64,000 nt of DNA from Nitrospira sp. Its GTDB lineage: Bacteria > Nitrospirota > Nitrospiria > Nitrospirales > Nitrospiraceae. Position numbers and translations under genes: made by a program. A model generated the notes under the pieces. The model was not told the origin of the DNA. It searched no databases and saw nothing but the letters and a program-made list of their open reading frames with translations. The stretch covers positions 558,001-622,000 of the forward strand of contig JADJXO010000002.1 of assembly GCA_016715825.1 (NCBI GenBank), given 5' to 3'. Position 1 is the first letter of the stretch, and each line of letters opens with the position of its first letter. Of the stretch, positions 9,489 to 17,998 are shown one piece after another.

Positions 9489-11909
9489 ATGCCAAGAGAC
9501 GATCGATTTATCGAGATGATTGAAGGACGGTCGGGCCGCCGACTTGGCCGCCGTCTGGGACGCTGGCAAGTCGTGTTGATCGGGCTGGTGGCGGTCAGCA
9601 TCATCGGCGCCACGACTGCCGTGGGCGTGGTGTGGCATTTTTCGAGAAATCTTCCCTCACTCGACTTGCTTGAGAACTACCAACCCAGCTTGGTCACCAA
9701 TGTGTACTCGGACGACGGTCAGTCTATCGGCCAGTTCTTCATCGAACGCCGCATCCTGACGCCACTGGCTGAAATTCCAAAGACGCTGACGCAGGCGGTG
9801 ATCGCCACGGAAGACGCACGCTTTTTTGAACACCCCGGGTTGGACTATATCGGAATGGTGCGGGCGGCGTGGACCAACATCCGGCATGGAGGAAGAAAAG
9901 TCGAAGGGGCAAGCACCATCACGCAGCAATTGGCCCGGTCGCTGTTCCTCTCGTCGGAGCGCTCGTATGAGCGAAAAATTCGCGAGCTGATCTTGGCCTA
10001 CCAGATGGAAACAGTCTCGGGGAAAGAGAAGATTCTCGAAACCTACTTGAACCAGATCTATTTCGGTCAAGGGGCCTATGGAGTCGGGTCGGCGGCACAT
10101 TCCTATTTCGGGAAGGACGTCAGCAAGTTGACTCTTGCTGAATCGGCCTTCTTGGGGGGGCTCCCGAAATCTCCCAGTCGATTTTCACCCTTCACCGCGT
10201 ATGAGCTGGCCAAGAAACGGCAAGAACACGTGTTGGGCCGAATGGAGGAGGTGGGATTCATCACGTCGGCAGAACGGGAAGGGGCTGCCCAGGAAAAGCT
10301 GACGTTCCATCGGCCGGGCAGTGAACATCTTGCTCCGTACTTCGTCGAATATGTGCGTCAGTTGCTCGTGGCGAAATATGGGGAGTCGATGGTGTACAAG
10401 GGCGGCCTCCAGGTCCACACGACATTAAACGTCGAAATGCAGAAGGCGGCGGAGACGGCGTTTTCGAACGGAGTTCGTGACTTAGACAAACGAGAAGGTT
10501 GGAGAGGGCCTCGCCGCACCGTCGACTTGGCGACGTTTCAACCGTCGGAGTCAGCGTGGGCGGAGCAGTCGTTGAAGCCTGGGAGTGTGGGGGAAGGGGT
10601 CGTCCTGAAGGTCGCCAAGGATTACTATGTGGTTCAAGTTGGTGCCTTCGCGGCCAAGCTGGCGTTCGACGACATGGGATGGGCCAAGCGGATGCTCAAA
10701 GGCCCCGATCCCGCCGTGGACTTCGCCCTCAACCAGAACGTGAAACAGATCTTGAAGCCTGGGGACGTGATTGAAGTTGGGATTAAGAAGATCACGAAGG
10801 AAGGCATCCACCTCACCCTGGAGCAGACGCCGGTGGTTGAAGGGGGTTTGATTGCCATCGATCCAAAGGTCGGGGCGATCCGTGCGATGGTCGGCGGGTA
10901 TGATTTTTCACGCAGCGAGTACAATCGTGCCGTTCAAGCCCATCGACAGCCCGGATCTGCGTTTAAACCCCTGATCTACGCCACCGCGATGAGCCAGGGG
11001 CTCAGTCCCGCCACGCAGATCCTCGATGCGCCGGTCGTGTATGAGCAAGAAGAGGAAGACAAGATCTGGAAGCCTGAGAACTACGGACGGCGATTCCACG
11101 GCATGGTGAGTCTCCGCGATGCGCTGGCGCAGTCGCACAATCTGGCAACGGTTCGATTGTTGGACAAGGTGGGGGTCAAGAATGTGATCGAATTCTCGCG
11201 AACCGTGGGCGTCACAAGCCCGCTTCCGTCCGATCTGTCTCTGGGACTGGGCTCCTCCTCGGTCGGTTTGATGGAATTGACCTCGGTGTACGGTGTGTTC
11301 TTGAATCAGGGGGTTCGGGTGGAACCCTTCGCCGTCAAATCGGTGCAAGATAGCACCGGGAAGACGCTCGAGGCGGTCGAGCCTGAACCGCAAGAGGTTA
11401 TTACGAAAGAAACCGCGTATCTGATCACCAACATGATGGAAGATGTCGTGCAGAAGGGAACGGGGCAGGCGGCAAAGGTTCTGGGTCGCCCAATCGCCGG
11501 GAAGACCGGGACGACTAACGACTACATCAATGCTTGGTTTATCGGAGGGACTCCGAACCTGGTGACCGGCGTGTATGTGGGGTTCGATGACCGTCGCTCC
11601 CTCGGTCCGAGTGAAACCGGTGCGCGCGCAGCCTTACCGATCTGGATGGGTTTTGTGAAAGCAGCGCTCCAGCAGCTGCCCATCGTCCCGTTCGAAATTC
11701 CGGATGGTGTGACCTTCGTCAAGGTTGATTCCTCGACAGGTCTTCTGGAGTCGGAACAGGAAGGAGAAAGCCAACAAGGAACGGTGGAGCTGTTTTCAAA
11801 AGGGAGCGAGCCGACCCAAGCAGTCCAACGTCGACTGGATCCAACCGACTTTTATAAGTTGGATCAGATTCCCGAAAGGCAACCGACGGTGGAGGAGGAT
11901 GTGGAATAG
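9489..11909 (+). CDS. mrcA: Penicillin-binding protein 1A (class A)
   Basis: An 806-residue bifunctional peptidoglycan synthase. A basic cytoplasmic N-terminus precedes one membrane segment (about residues 27-48). The glycosyltransferase-51 domain follows, with catalytic glutamate E108 in ATEDARFFEHPG and the motifs GASTITQQLAR and GKEKILETYLNQIYFG. The transpeptidase domain has S490 in GSAFKP, SHN, and K672-T-G-T. An OB-like insertion (about residues 340-450) between the domains is typical of PBP1A. It polymerises and crosslinks glycan in the periplasm. I chose the ATG at 9489 because it places the basic anchor directly before the membrane helix; an in-frame start at 9390 would add 33 unlikely residues. 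Confidence 0.93.
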   Translation: MPRDDRFIEMIEGRSGRRLGRRLGRWQVVLIGLVAVSIIGATTAVGVVWHFSRNLPSLDLLENYQPSLVTNVYSDDGQSIGQFFIERRILTPLAEIPKTLTQAVIATEDARFFEHPGLDYIGMVRAAWTNIRHGGRKVEGASTITQQLARSLFLSSERSYERKIRELILAYQMETVSGKEKILETYLNQIYFGQGAYGVGSAAHSYFGKDVSKLTLAESAFLGGLPKSPSRFSPFTAYELAKKRQEHVLGRMEEVGFITSAEREGAAQEKLTFHRPGSEHLAPYFVEYVRQLLVAKYGESMVYKGGLQVHTTLNVEMQKAAETAFSNGVRDLDKREGWRGPRRTVDLATFQPSESAWAEQSLKPGSVGEGVVLKVAKDYYVVQVGAFAAKLAFDDMGWAKRMLKGPDPAVDFALNQNVKQILKPGDVIEVGIKKITKEGIHLTLEQTPVVEGGLIAIDPKVGAIRAMVGGYDFSRSEYNRAVQAHRQPGSAFKPLIYATAMSQGLSPATQILDAPVVYEQEEEDKIWKPENYGRRFHGMVSLRDALAQSHNLATVRLLDKVGVKNVIEFSRTVGVTSPLPSDLSLGLGSSSVGLMELTSVYGVFLNQGVRVEPFAVKSVQDSTGKTLEAVEPEPQEVITKETAYLITNMMEDVVQKGTGQAAKVLGRPIAGKTGTTNDYINAWFIGGTPNLVTGVYVGFDDRRSLGPSETGARAALPIWMGFVKAALQQLPIVPFEIPDGVTFVKVDSSTGLLESEQEGESQQGTVELFSKGSEPTQAVQRRLDPTDFYKLDQIPERQPTVEEDVE

Positions 11910-11915
11910 GCCAGG

Positions 11916-12128
11916 CTACGCTTTTGAATCCTGATACTCCTCATGCCAGGCCATTTGAATCGTTTCTAAGATCTTCTCGTTCGACTTCTTCGGGTCATCC
12001 ATAAAGTCAGGTAGTGCCACGATCCAGGCATGCATGTCGGTGAAGCGTACGGTCAGCGGATCCGTCTCAGGGTGTTCTTCGACCAAGCGTATCGCGATAT
12101 CTTCGGTGTCTTGCCACTTCAGCTCCAT
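11916..12128 (-). CDS. iscX: Fe-S cluster assembly protein IscX
   Basis: A 70-residue acidic protein matching IscX/YfhJ over its whole length: it begins LKWQDTEDIA, carries TVRFTDMHAWI and ends with SNEKILETIQMAWHEE. IscX binds IscS and may act as an iron donor or a regulator of cysteine desulfurase activity. It is the last gene of the isc operon on the minus strand, 57 bp downstream of hscA, the same terminal position as in proteobacteria. It converges with the penicillin-binding protein gene, leaving only six bases between the stop codons. Confidence 0.95.
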   Translation of the reverse strand: MELKWQDTEDIAIRLVEEHPETDPLTVRFTDMHAWIVALPDFMDDPKKSNEKILETIQMAWHEEYQDSKA

Positions 12129-12185
12129 GATGTCCTCATAGTGGTACCGGTCGTGATGGGTGTGGTGCGGAAAGGATTCACCAAA

Positions 12186-14003
12186 TCACACGTCGGATAC
12201 TTTCTTTCCGTGCAGACTTTTTTTGAGCGATTCGTCCAGCATGGCCACGTTCAAGTTCTTGGCAGCCTGTTCAAGCTCTGCCATGCGCGTACGGATGGTA
12301 CCGGCATTGGTGCCGTCTGTTGCGGTGGCAAGCTGAGCGAGCGCCTTGCGAATGCCCTCACCCTCCTCGGTCGGTATCAGATGTCCGGCATCGGCAAGAG
12401 ACTTCTCGCTCGTTTTTATCAACGACTCGGCGTCCAATCGCGCTTCGATCAACTTCCGAGCGCTGATGTCCTCAGCTGCGAATTTGAATGAGTCTTCGAT
12501 CATCCGCTCGACTTCCGTGTCGGACAATCCATACGACGGTTTGACCTCGATCGACTGACTTTGTCCGGTCCGCATGTCCTTTGCGGTCACGTTCAAGATG
12601 CCGTTCGCGTCGATTAAGAAGGTCACCTCGATGCGAGGCACCCCTGCGGGAAGCGGCGGCACTTTGAGGCGGAACTGCGCCAGGCTCCGGTTGTCTTTCA
12701 CAAGTTCGCGCTCGCCTTGCAGGATGTGGATGTCGACTCCGGTCTGGCCGTCGACATAGGTGGTGAACATTTCCTTGGCGCTTGCCGGAATGGTCGTGTT
12801 CCGGCGAATCAGGCTACTCATGACTCCACCCATCGTTTCAATGCCGAGAGACAGGGGTGTCACGTCCAGCAGCAACATGTCCGTCGTCCCGCCGCCCAGG
12901 ATATCGGCTTGCACGGCGGCTCCGAGTGCGACGACTTCATCCGGATTCAAATGGCAATGCGGAACCTTCCCGAACAGCGCTTCGACACGTTGCCGAACCA
13001 ATGGCATGCGCGTGGAACCACCCACTAATACGACCTCGTCAATATCATTTGGGGTGAGCCCGGCGTCTTTGAGTGCCATCCGACAGGGAGCCAACGTGCG
13101 TTCGATGACCTGCATGGCCAATGATTCAAGTTGATCTCGGGTCAGCTCTCTGGTGAAGGAACCGTTGTCTTCGGGTAGGTCAAGTGAGACCTCCGTTTTC
13201 TGCTCGTCGGACAGCCTGATCTTGGCGCGCTCGGCTTCTAATCGGACTGCCTGCATGTGATCGGGGTAACTGGAGAGGTCAATTCCGTGTCGTTCTCGAA
13301 TTTCCGCCAGGAACAGATCGACAAGCACCCGGTCCAGATCGTCTCCGCCTAAATGGGTGTCACCGCTGGTCGCCAGTACTTCGAAGATGCCGTCCTTCAG
13401 TTTCAAGATCGAGATATCGAACGTGCCGCCACCGAAGTCATAGACGGCGATCGTACCCTGAGTCTTTTCCTGAAGCCCATACGCGAGTGAAGCGGCGGTC
13501 GGTTCATTGATAATCCGGAGGACTTCCAACCCTGCGATCAGACCAGCATCTTTTGTCGCCTGTCGCTGGCTGTCATTGAAATAGGCCGGAACAGTGATGA
13601 CGGCTTTCGTAATGCTTTCGCCCAGGTGATCCTCCGCGCGCCGCTTCAATTCCTTGAGGATCATGGCGGAGATCTGCGGCGGCGAATAGTTCTTTTCACC
13701 GAGCCGGATCCGGATCACCCCTCCTGTTTCCGTGAGGGTATAAGGGAAATAGGCCAGTTCGCTTTCGACATCTGCCAGCCCCTTGCCCATGAACCGTTTG
13801 ACAGAATAGACGGTCCGCTCCGGACTTCGCGTCAAATGTTCCTTGGCTGAATTTCCAACGATCAATCCATTGTCCGTCAAGGCGACAACCGACGGCACCA
13901 TCGTCCGACCGTGGAGGTCGGGAACGACGCCGGGCCGGCCATCCTTCATGTAGGCAATCAGTGAATTGGTTGTGCCGAGGTCGATGCCGACTATGCGTGC
14001 CAT
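12186..14003 (-). CDS. hscA: Fe-S assembly chaperone HscA (Hsp70 type)
   Basis: A 605-residue Hsp70-family ATPase. It begins with the nucleotide-binding motif GIDLGTTNS, includes AVITVPAYFNDSQRQATKDA, VYDFGGGTFDIS and VVLVGGSTRMP, and has a substrate-binding domain from about residue 380. HscA works with HscB to release a nascent 2Fe-2S cluster from IscU, recognising the LPPVK motif, which is present in the IscU encoded upstream. The length is about 10 residues shorter than E. coli HscA (616) and clearly shorter than DnaK. It lies 25 bp downstream of hscB. Confidence 0.95.
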   Translation of the reverse strand: MARIVGIDLGTTNSLIAYMKDGRPGVVPDLHGRTMVPSVVALTDNGLIVGNSAKEHLTRSPERTVYSVKRFMGKGLADVESELAYFPYTLTETGGVIRIRLGEKNYSPPQISAMILKELKRRAEDHLGESITKAVITVPAYFNDSQRQATKDAGLIAGLEVLRIINEPTAASLAYGLQEKTQGTIAVYDFGGGTFDISILKLKDGIFEVLATSGDTHLGGDDLDRVLVDLFLAEIRERHGIDLSSYPDHMQAVRLEAERAKIRLSDEQKTEVSLDLPEDNGSFTRELTRDQLESLAMQVIERTLAPCRMALKDAGLTPNDIDEVVLVGGSTRMPLVRQRVEALFGKVPHCHLNPDEVVALGAAVQADILGGGTTDMLLLDVTPLSLGIETMGGVMSSLIRRNTTIPASAKEMFTTYVDGQTGVDIHILQGERELVKDNRSLAQFRLKVPPLPAGVPRIEVTFLIDANGILNVTAKDMRTGQSQSIEVKPSYGLSDTEVERMIEDSFKFAAEDISARKLIEARLDAESLIKTSEKSLADAGHLIPTEEGEGIRKALAQLATATDGTNAGTIRTRMAELEQAAKNLNVAMLDESLKKSLHGKKVSDV

Positions 14004-14028
14004 AGCAAAAATGCTGAAAAAGATGTCA

Positions 14029-14751
14029 TCAGGCGATTGTTGCCGCCAGATCGCTGACGATGTTGTTGACGTAGGTTCGGTTCGACAGTAAATCGCGCAT
14101 GTGTTTTAAAACTCGATCCCGCTCTGCTCTTGCCTGGCTTGTAGCTTCTCCTCTGTCCTGTAGTTCATCCCAGTCCGTAAAGAGCTGCCGAAGTTGTGAC
14201 TCCATTTCTTCACGGCGACGTTCCAGCGTCTGTTGCTCTGTCTGGAGCGTGGCGCGAAGCCGATGACCTTGATCCGAATCGCGATCCGAGGCTCTGTACT
14301 CTTCCAAGGTATCCTGTAGTTCCAGGATTTCCTCGAAGAGGTCAGCCGGAGGAGAAGTTCGGATATCTTTGACTGAGCCGGCTTCAAGGGCCAGGAGATA
14401 TTCCGCTCGTTGTATGGGATCACGAAGCGTCCGGTACGCCGTATTGAGCACGGCGGCGTTGCTGAGGCTGATCGTTTGCTCCGTCGGACTCTTGGCTTGA
14501 TAAAAATCCGGATGAAAGGCCCGGCTCATTTCGTAGAATTTGGCTTCCAGCTTTTTAGGGTCCAATGTGAGCCGACGTGGAAACCCGAGGCAGCTGAAAT
14601 AGTCGGTGTCCTTCGAGACCGGCTGGACTTTCACGCATCGTTCGCAGAAGTATTCCCCCGACATCTCGGATTGACAATGCCAGCACATGCTCCTTGCCAT
14701 CTGCAACTGGTGACGAGTCTCGGGACGAGCCGATGGTTGATCGTGGGCCAT
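14029..14751 (-). CDS. hscB: J-domain co-chaperone HscB with N-terminal zinc-finger motif
   Basis: A 240-residue J-protein that delivers IscU to HscA. The J domain (about residues 48-120) has the HPD motif in RAFHPDFYQ. The C-terminal helical domain, which binds IscU, follows, and is longer than in E. coli HscB (171 residues total). The N-terminus carries two CxxC pairs, C23-x2-C26 and C36-x2-C39, a likely zinc site. Such a tetracysteine is known in eukaryotic HSCB and in some bacterial homologues but not in E. coli. The gene lies between iscA and hscA in the operon. Confidence 0.93.
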   Translation of the reverse strand: MAHDQPSARPETRHQLQMARSMCWHCQSEMSGEYFCERCVKVQPVSKDTDYFSCLGFPRRLTLDPKKLEAKFYEMSRAFHPDFYQAKSPTEQTISLSNAAVLNTAYRTLRDPIQRAEYLLALEAGSVKDIRTSPPADLFEEILELQDTLEEYRASDRDSDQGHRLRATLQTEQQTLERRREEMESQLRQLFTDWDELQDRGEATSQARAERDRVLKHMRDLLSNRTYVNNIVSDLAATIA

Positions 14752-14808
14752 AAATACATAACCGGCACGACGCGCGCCATGCTCGGTCGGGTTCTCCTCT
14801 GTTTCGAA

Positions 14809-15165
14809 TCAAGCGGAGAACGATTCTCCGCAGCCGCAGGTCTTGTTGGCGTTTGGGTTGATGAACTTGAAGTTGCCGCTCATCAAGTCTTTTTGATAAT
14901 CCAATTGCGTGCCTTGGAGATAGATCGCACTCTTGGCGTCAATGATCACTTTCACACCGTCAATCTCATGGACTTGATCATACTGTCCGATCTTGTCATC
15001 GAAGTTAATCGTGTAGCTGAGGCCTGAACAGCCTCCTCCCTTCACTCCAAGACGGAGCCCGCCTTCTTCGATCCCTTGTACATTAATCAACCGCTTGACT
15101 TCCTTCAACGCCGAGTCGGTCAGCGAGATGATCGGAGTCTGTGTCTCTACGTTGGTTGTGTCCAT
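14809..15165 (-). CDS. iscA: A-type Fe-S carrier protein IscA
   Basis: A 118-residue HesB/IscA-family protein. The three conserved cysteines are C46 in GGGCSGLSY and C110/C112 in the C-terminal CGCGESF. A-type carriers accept clusters from IscU and pass them to apoproteins, particularly 4Fe-4S enzymes. The protein is slightly longer than E. coli IscA (107), with an extra N-terminal stretch of about 10 residues. It is 20 bp downstream of iscU, inside the isc operon, which supports IscA over ErpA or SufA. Confidence 0.93.
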   Translation of the reverse strand: MDTTNVETQTPIISLTDSALKEVKRLINVQGIEEGGLRLGVKGGGCSGLSYTINFDDKIGQYDQVHEIDGVKVIIDAKSAIYLQGTQLDYQKDLMSGNFKFINPNANKTCGCGESFSA

Positions 15166-15185
15166 GGGAACTCCCTTTGCAAACG

Positions 15186-15584
15186 TTACTTGGTGTCGGT
15201 CGACGGAGTGTCAGCCTTCTTCTGATAGTCGGTCAAGGCCGCTTTAATGGCATCTTCCGCGAGGACGGAGCAGTGAATTTTCACCGGCGGAAGATTCAAT
15301 TCTTGAACGATGTCCGTATTCTTGATCTTCTGGGCTTCCTCGATCGTTTTTCCCTTCAACCATTCGGTGGCCAAACTGGAGCTCGCGATGGCCGACCCGC
15401 AGCCGAAGGTCTTGAATTTAGCATCGACGATCGTATCGTTTTGCACCTTGATCTGCAGCTTCATGACGTCGCCACACTCCGGGGCTCCCACCATCCCGGT
15501 ACCGATGCCTTCCTCATCCTTCTTAAAGCTCCCCATGTTGCGGGGGTTGTTGAAATGATCAACGACTTTATCGCTGTATGCCAT
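15186..15584 (-). CDS. iscU: Fe-S cluster scaffold protein IscU
   Basis: A 132-residue scaffold on which the 2Fe-2S cluster is built from sulfide delivered by IscS. The ligand residues are C37, D39, C62 and C105, and the chaperone recognition motif LPPVK spans residues 98-102. The N-terminus (AYSDKVVDHFNNPRNMG) is typical of IscU and not of SufU, which has an insertion that is absent here. The start codon has GGGAGG upstream. It lies between iscS and iscA. Confidence 0.96.
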   Translation of the reverse strand: MAYSDKVVDHFNNPRNMGSFKKDEEGIGTGMVGAPECGDVMKLQIKVQNDTIVDAKFKTFGCGSAIASSSLATEWLKGKTIEEAQKIKNTDIVQELNLPPVKIHCSVLAEDAIKAALTDYQKKADTPSTDTK

Positions 15585-15673
15585 AGAAACCTCCCTGGTA
15601 TCTCGTTGTTCGTGAAGCGCTGTTCGTTGATTGCGCGATACGCTTCACGAGGTACGTTTCACGTCTGATGTCG

Positions 15674-16891
15674 TTAGTGCGCCGCCCACTGCACGGATTT
15701 CAAATCCACGCCTTCTTTTGCCATTTCATAGAGCGGGGACATTTCCCGCAACTTGGTGACGATCTCAATAACCTTCTTAATCGTGTAGTCAATCTCGTCG
15801 TCGGTGTTGAACCGACCCAAGCCGAACCGGATCGATGAGTGAGCGAGCTCGGTTCCGACGCCGAGTGCCCGCAAGACGTACGACGGCTCCAGGGTGGCCG
15901 ACGTACAGGCCGAACCGGACGAGAGCGCGATATCCTTCATGCCCATCAGCAAGGATTCTCCTTCGACGTAGGCGAACGAAATATTGAGATTTCCCGGCAA
16001 GCGGTTCGTCGGATGGCCGTTGAGATAGCTTTCTTCCAGGGCGGCCATAATGTCGGTCTGGAGGCGATCGCGCATCTTGCTCAGCCGCGCCGTTTCCGTC
16101 GCCATCTCCTGCTCGCAGAGTTCACAGGCCTTTCCAAATCCGACGATCAATGGGACCGGCAAGGTACCGGAACGCATGCCGCGCTCATGTCCTCCACCGT
16201 CCATTTGAGTGGCGATCCGAACGCGAGGGTTTCTCTTTCTGACGTACAGCGCACCGATTCCCTTAGGGCCATAGATCTTATGGGCCGTGAACGACATGAG
16301 ATCGATGCCCATGACCTGAACATCGACTGGAATTTTCCCCACGCCCTGCGCAGCATCGCAATGAAAGAGGATCCCTTTCGCTTTCGCAATCTTCCCGATT
16401 TCAGCGATGGGATTGATCGTGCCGATTTCATTGTTGGCCAACATGACCGAGATCAAGACGGTCTTATCGGTGATCGCATTCTCCACATCCTGCGGATTCA
16501 CCATGCCGTACTTATCGACCGGCAGATAGGTCACGGTCGCCAGCCCCTTGGCTTCAAGGGACTTGGCGGTATCGAGTACGGCGCGATGCTCCGTGGACGA
16601 CGTGATGATGTGGGCACCCTTTTCCTTATACATCTCCAAGACGCCCTTCAGCGCCAAGTTATCCGACTCGGTGGCGCCGCTGGTGAAGACGATTTCTTTG
16701 CTGTCGGCGTTGATCAGCTTCGCGATCTGTTTTCGGGCGTGCTCCACGGCTTCTTCCGCGGCCCACCCGAAGGCGTGGTTGCGGCTGGCGGCGTTGCCGA
16801 ATTTCTCGACGAAATACGGCAGCATGGCCTCCAGAACTCTCGGATCCATGGGAGTGGTGGAATGGTTGTCGAGGAAAATAGGAAGCTTCAT
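15674..16891 (-). CDS. iscS: Cysteine desulfurase IscS
   Basis: A 405-residue class V aminotransferase-fold enzyme. It converts cysteine to alanine and passes persulfide sulfur to IscU and other acceptors. It starts with MKLPIFLDNHSTTP, has the PLP lysine in TAHKIYGPKG (about residue 205) and the catalytic cysteine in the long loop GSACTSATLEPS (about residue 330), which mark it as group I (IscS/NifS). The start at 16891 is chosen because it is preceded by AAGGAG eight bases upstream and overlaps the iscR stop as ATGA, giving translational coupling; the open frame continues upstream over iscR without support. Confidence 0.96.
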   Translation of the reverse strand: MKLPIFLDNHSTTPMDPRVLEAMLPYFVEKFGNAASRNHAFGWAAEEAVEHARKQIAKLINADSKEIVFTSGATESDNLALKGVLEMYKEKGAHIITSSTEHRAVLDTAKSLEAKGLATVTYLPVDKYGMVNPQDVENAITDKTVLISVMLANNEIGTINPIAEIGKIAKAKGILFHCDAAQGVGKIPVDVQVMGIDLMSFTAHKIYGPKGIGALYVRKRNPRVRIATQMDGGGHERGMRSGTLPVPLIVGFGKACELCEQEMATETARLSKMRDRLQTDIMAALEESYLNGHPTNRLPGNLNISFAYVEGESLLMGMKDIALSSGSACTSATLEPSYVLRALGVGTELAHSSIRFGLGRFNTDDEIDYTIKKVIEIVTKLREMSPLYEMAKEGVDLKSVQWAAH

Positions 16892-17361
16892 CGTTCGACT
16901 CCTTGTATCGAGGGAGACTGAATCGTAATCAAGGGTGTGCCACCCAGCATATCTCCCAACGTCATGTTGTTCAGTAACTGATAGATGCTGTCTTGGACTT
17001 TCAGCAGCGGTGTGCGAATGTTGCAATGCTCACGCTGCATACAGAATTCTCCCTCTTTTTCATGGGAGCAGTCTGTAATTCCTAAGGGACCTTCGATGCT
17101 TTCCAGGATCTGTGCGATGGTGATCTGTCTGGCGCTTCGAGCCAGGAGATAACCTCCCTTCGGGCCGTTGTGGCTTTCGATCAAGCCGTTTTTTGAGAGC
17201 ACCTGGAGGACCTTGGCCAACAACTCCAAGGGAATGTTGTATTCCTCGGCGATCTCTTTGGTATTTACCACACGGCCGGGAGTGATATCGCCGAACTGGA
17301 CCGACGCGATGTGCTGTAGGGCCATGAGTGCGTAATCAGCTTTTTTTGAAATCTTCAACAT
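16888..17361 (-). CDS. iscR: Rrf2-family Fe-S regulator IscR
   Basis: A 157-residue transcription factor that senses Fe-S status and represses isc genes when it holds a cluster. The winged helix-turn-helix fills residues 1-80, with the wing NGPKGGYLL. Three cysteines, C98, C107 and C113 in TDCSHEKEGEFCMQREHC, provide cluster ligands; the first spacing (eight residues between) is wider than the five in E. coli IscR. It is the first gene of the operon and overlaps iscS by four bases. A palindrome 20 bp upstream is a candidate operator. Confidence 0.94.
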   Translation of the reverse strand: MLKISKKADYALMALQHIASVQFGDITPGRVVNTKEIAEEYNIPLELLAKVLQVLSKNGLIESHNGPKGGYLLARSARQITIAQILESIEGPLGITDCSHEKEGEFCMQREHCNIRTPLLKVQDSIYQLLNNMTLGDMLGGTPLITIQSPSIQGVER

Positions 17362-17366
17362 TACTA

Positions 17367-17407
17367 TTGCCGATCGTTACGATCGGAGACTATAATGATC
17401 TCCGATC
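17367..17407. promoter_or_regulatory. Candidate operator and promoter between iscR and ferredoxin gene
   Basis: A perfect 9-bp inverted repeat, GATCGGAGA (17381-17389) and TCTCCGATC (17399-17407), flanks a nine-base spacer that contains TATAAT (17391-17396). With TTGCCG at 17367-17372 and an 18-base spacer this forms a plausible plus-strand promoter for the ferredoxin gene. The dyad also lies 20 bases before the iscR start, so one binding site could control both divergent units. It does not match the E. coli IscR type 1 consensus, so the binding factor is unknown. Confidence 0.45.
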
Positions 17408-17495
17408 AATATGGTCGTATAAAGATTAGCATGCAAATTTATCTGATGTCAAGGCAGGATAAGACTCAAACAATGGCGTAGAAAGGAATCGGGAC

Positions 17496-17912
17496 ATGGG
17501 CGGGACTAATCCTTATATTGAAAAGACGGACTACGAGCTTCCCAAGGTTTCGTACACGCTCACTTTTATACAGCCGAACGGAGACTCAACGACCGTTACC
17601 GTCGATCCTGAAAAGCTTCCCCATGGAGAGACTGGCCTCCCCGGTAGCATTCTGGATATTGCAATGGGTCACGGAGTGGATCTGGAGCATGTGTGTGGTG
17701 GGGTCTGCGCCTGTTCGACCTGCCACGTGATCGTGAAGCAGGGGCTGGAAACGTGCAACGAAGGCACGGATGATGAGTATGATCAGTTGGATGAGGCGCC
17801 CATGACGACGCTACAGTCTCGGCTAGGGTGTCAATGTGTGCCCAACGGAACGAAGGACATCGTCGTTGAGATCCCAGCCGTGAACAAGAATCTGGTGAGG
17901 GAGGGGCGCTGA
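17496..17912 (+). CDS. fdx: 2Fe-2S ferredoxin, ISC/adrenodoxin type
   Basis: A 138-residue ferredoxin. The cluster ligands fit C67, C73, C76 in CGGVCACSTCH and C112 in GCQC, giving the C-x5-C-x2-C...C pattern of adrenodoxin-like ferredoxins. These supply electrons for cluster assembly on IscU. Three more cysteines (C71, C87, C114) are unusual. The N-terminal 15 residues are an extension relative to E. coli Fdx (111). In proteobacteria fdx lies inside the isc operon; here it is divergent from iscR across a 134-bp gap with a shared palindrome. A ribosome site (AAAGGA) lies about 10 bases before the ATG. Confidence 0.93.
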   Translation: MGGTNPYIEKTDYELPKVSYTLTFIQPNGDSTTVTVDPEKLPHGETGLPGSILDIAMGHGVDLEHVCGGVCACSTCHVIVKQGLETCNEGTDDEYDQLDEAPMTTLQSRLGCQCVPNGTKDIVVEIPAVNKNLVREGR

Positions 17913-17998
17913 GCCGTTGGAGTTCTTGCCTCGTTTGTCAACTGTCGTGCGAGAGAAAGGGTGAGACGAGCCCCGCGATAATGCTCTCTGAAGAGCCT

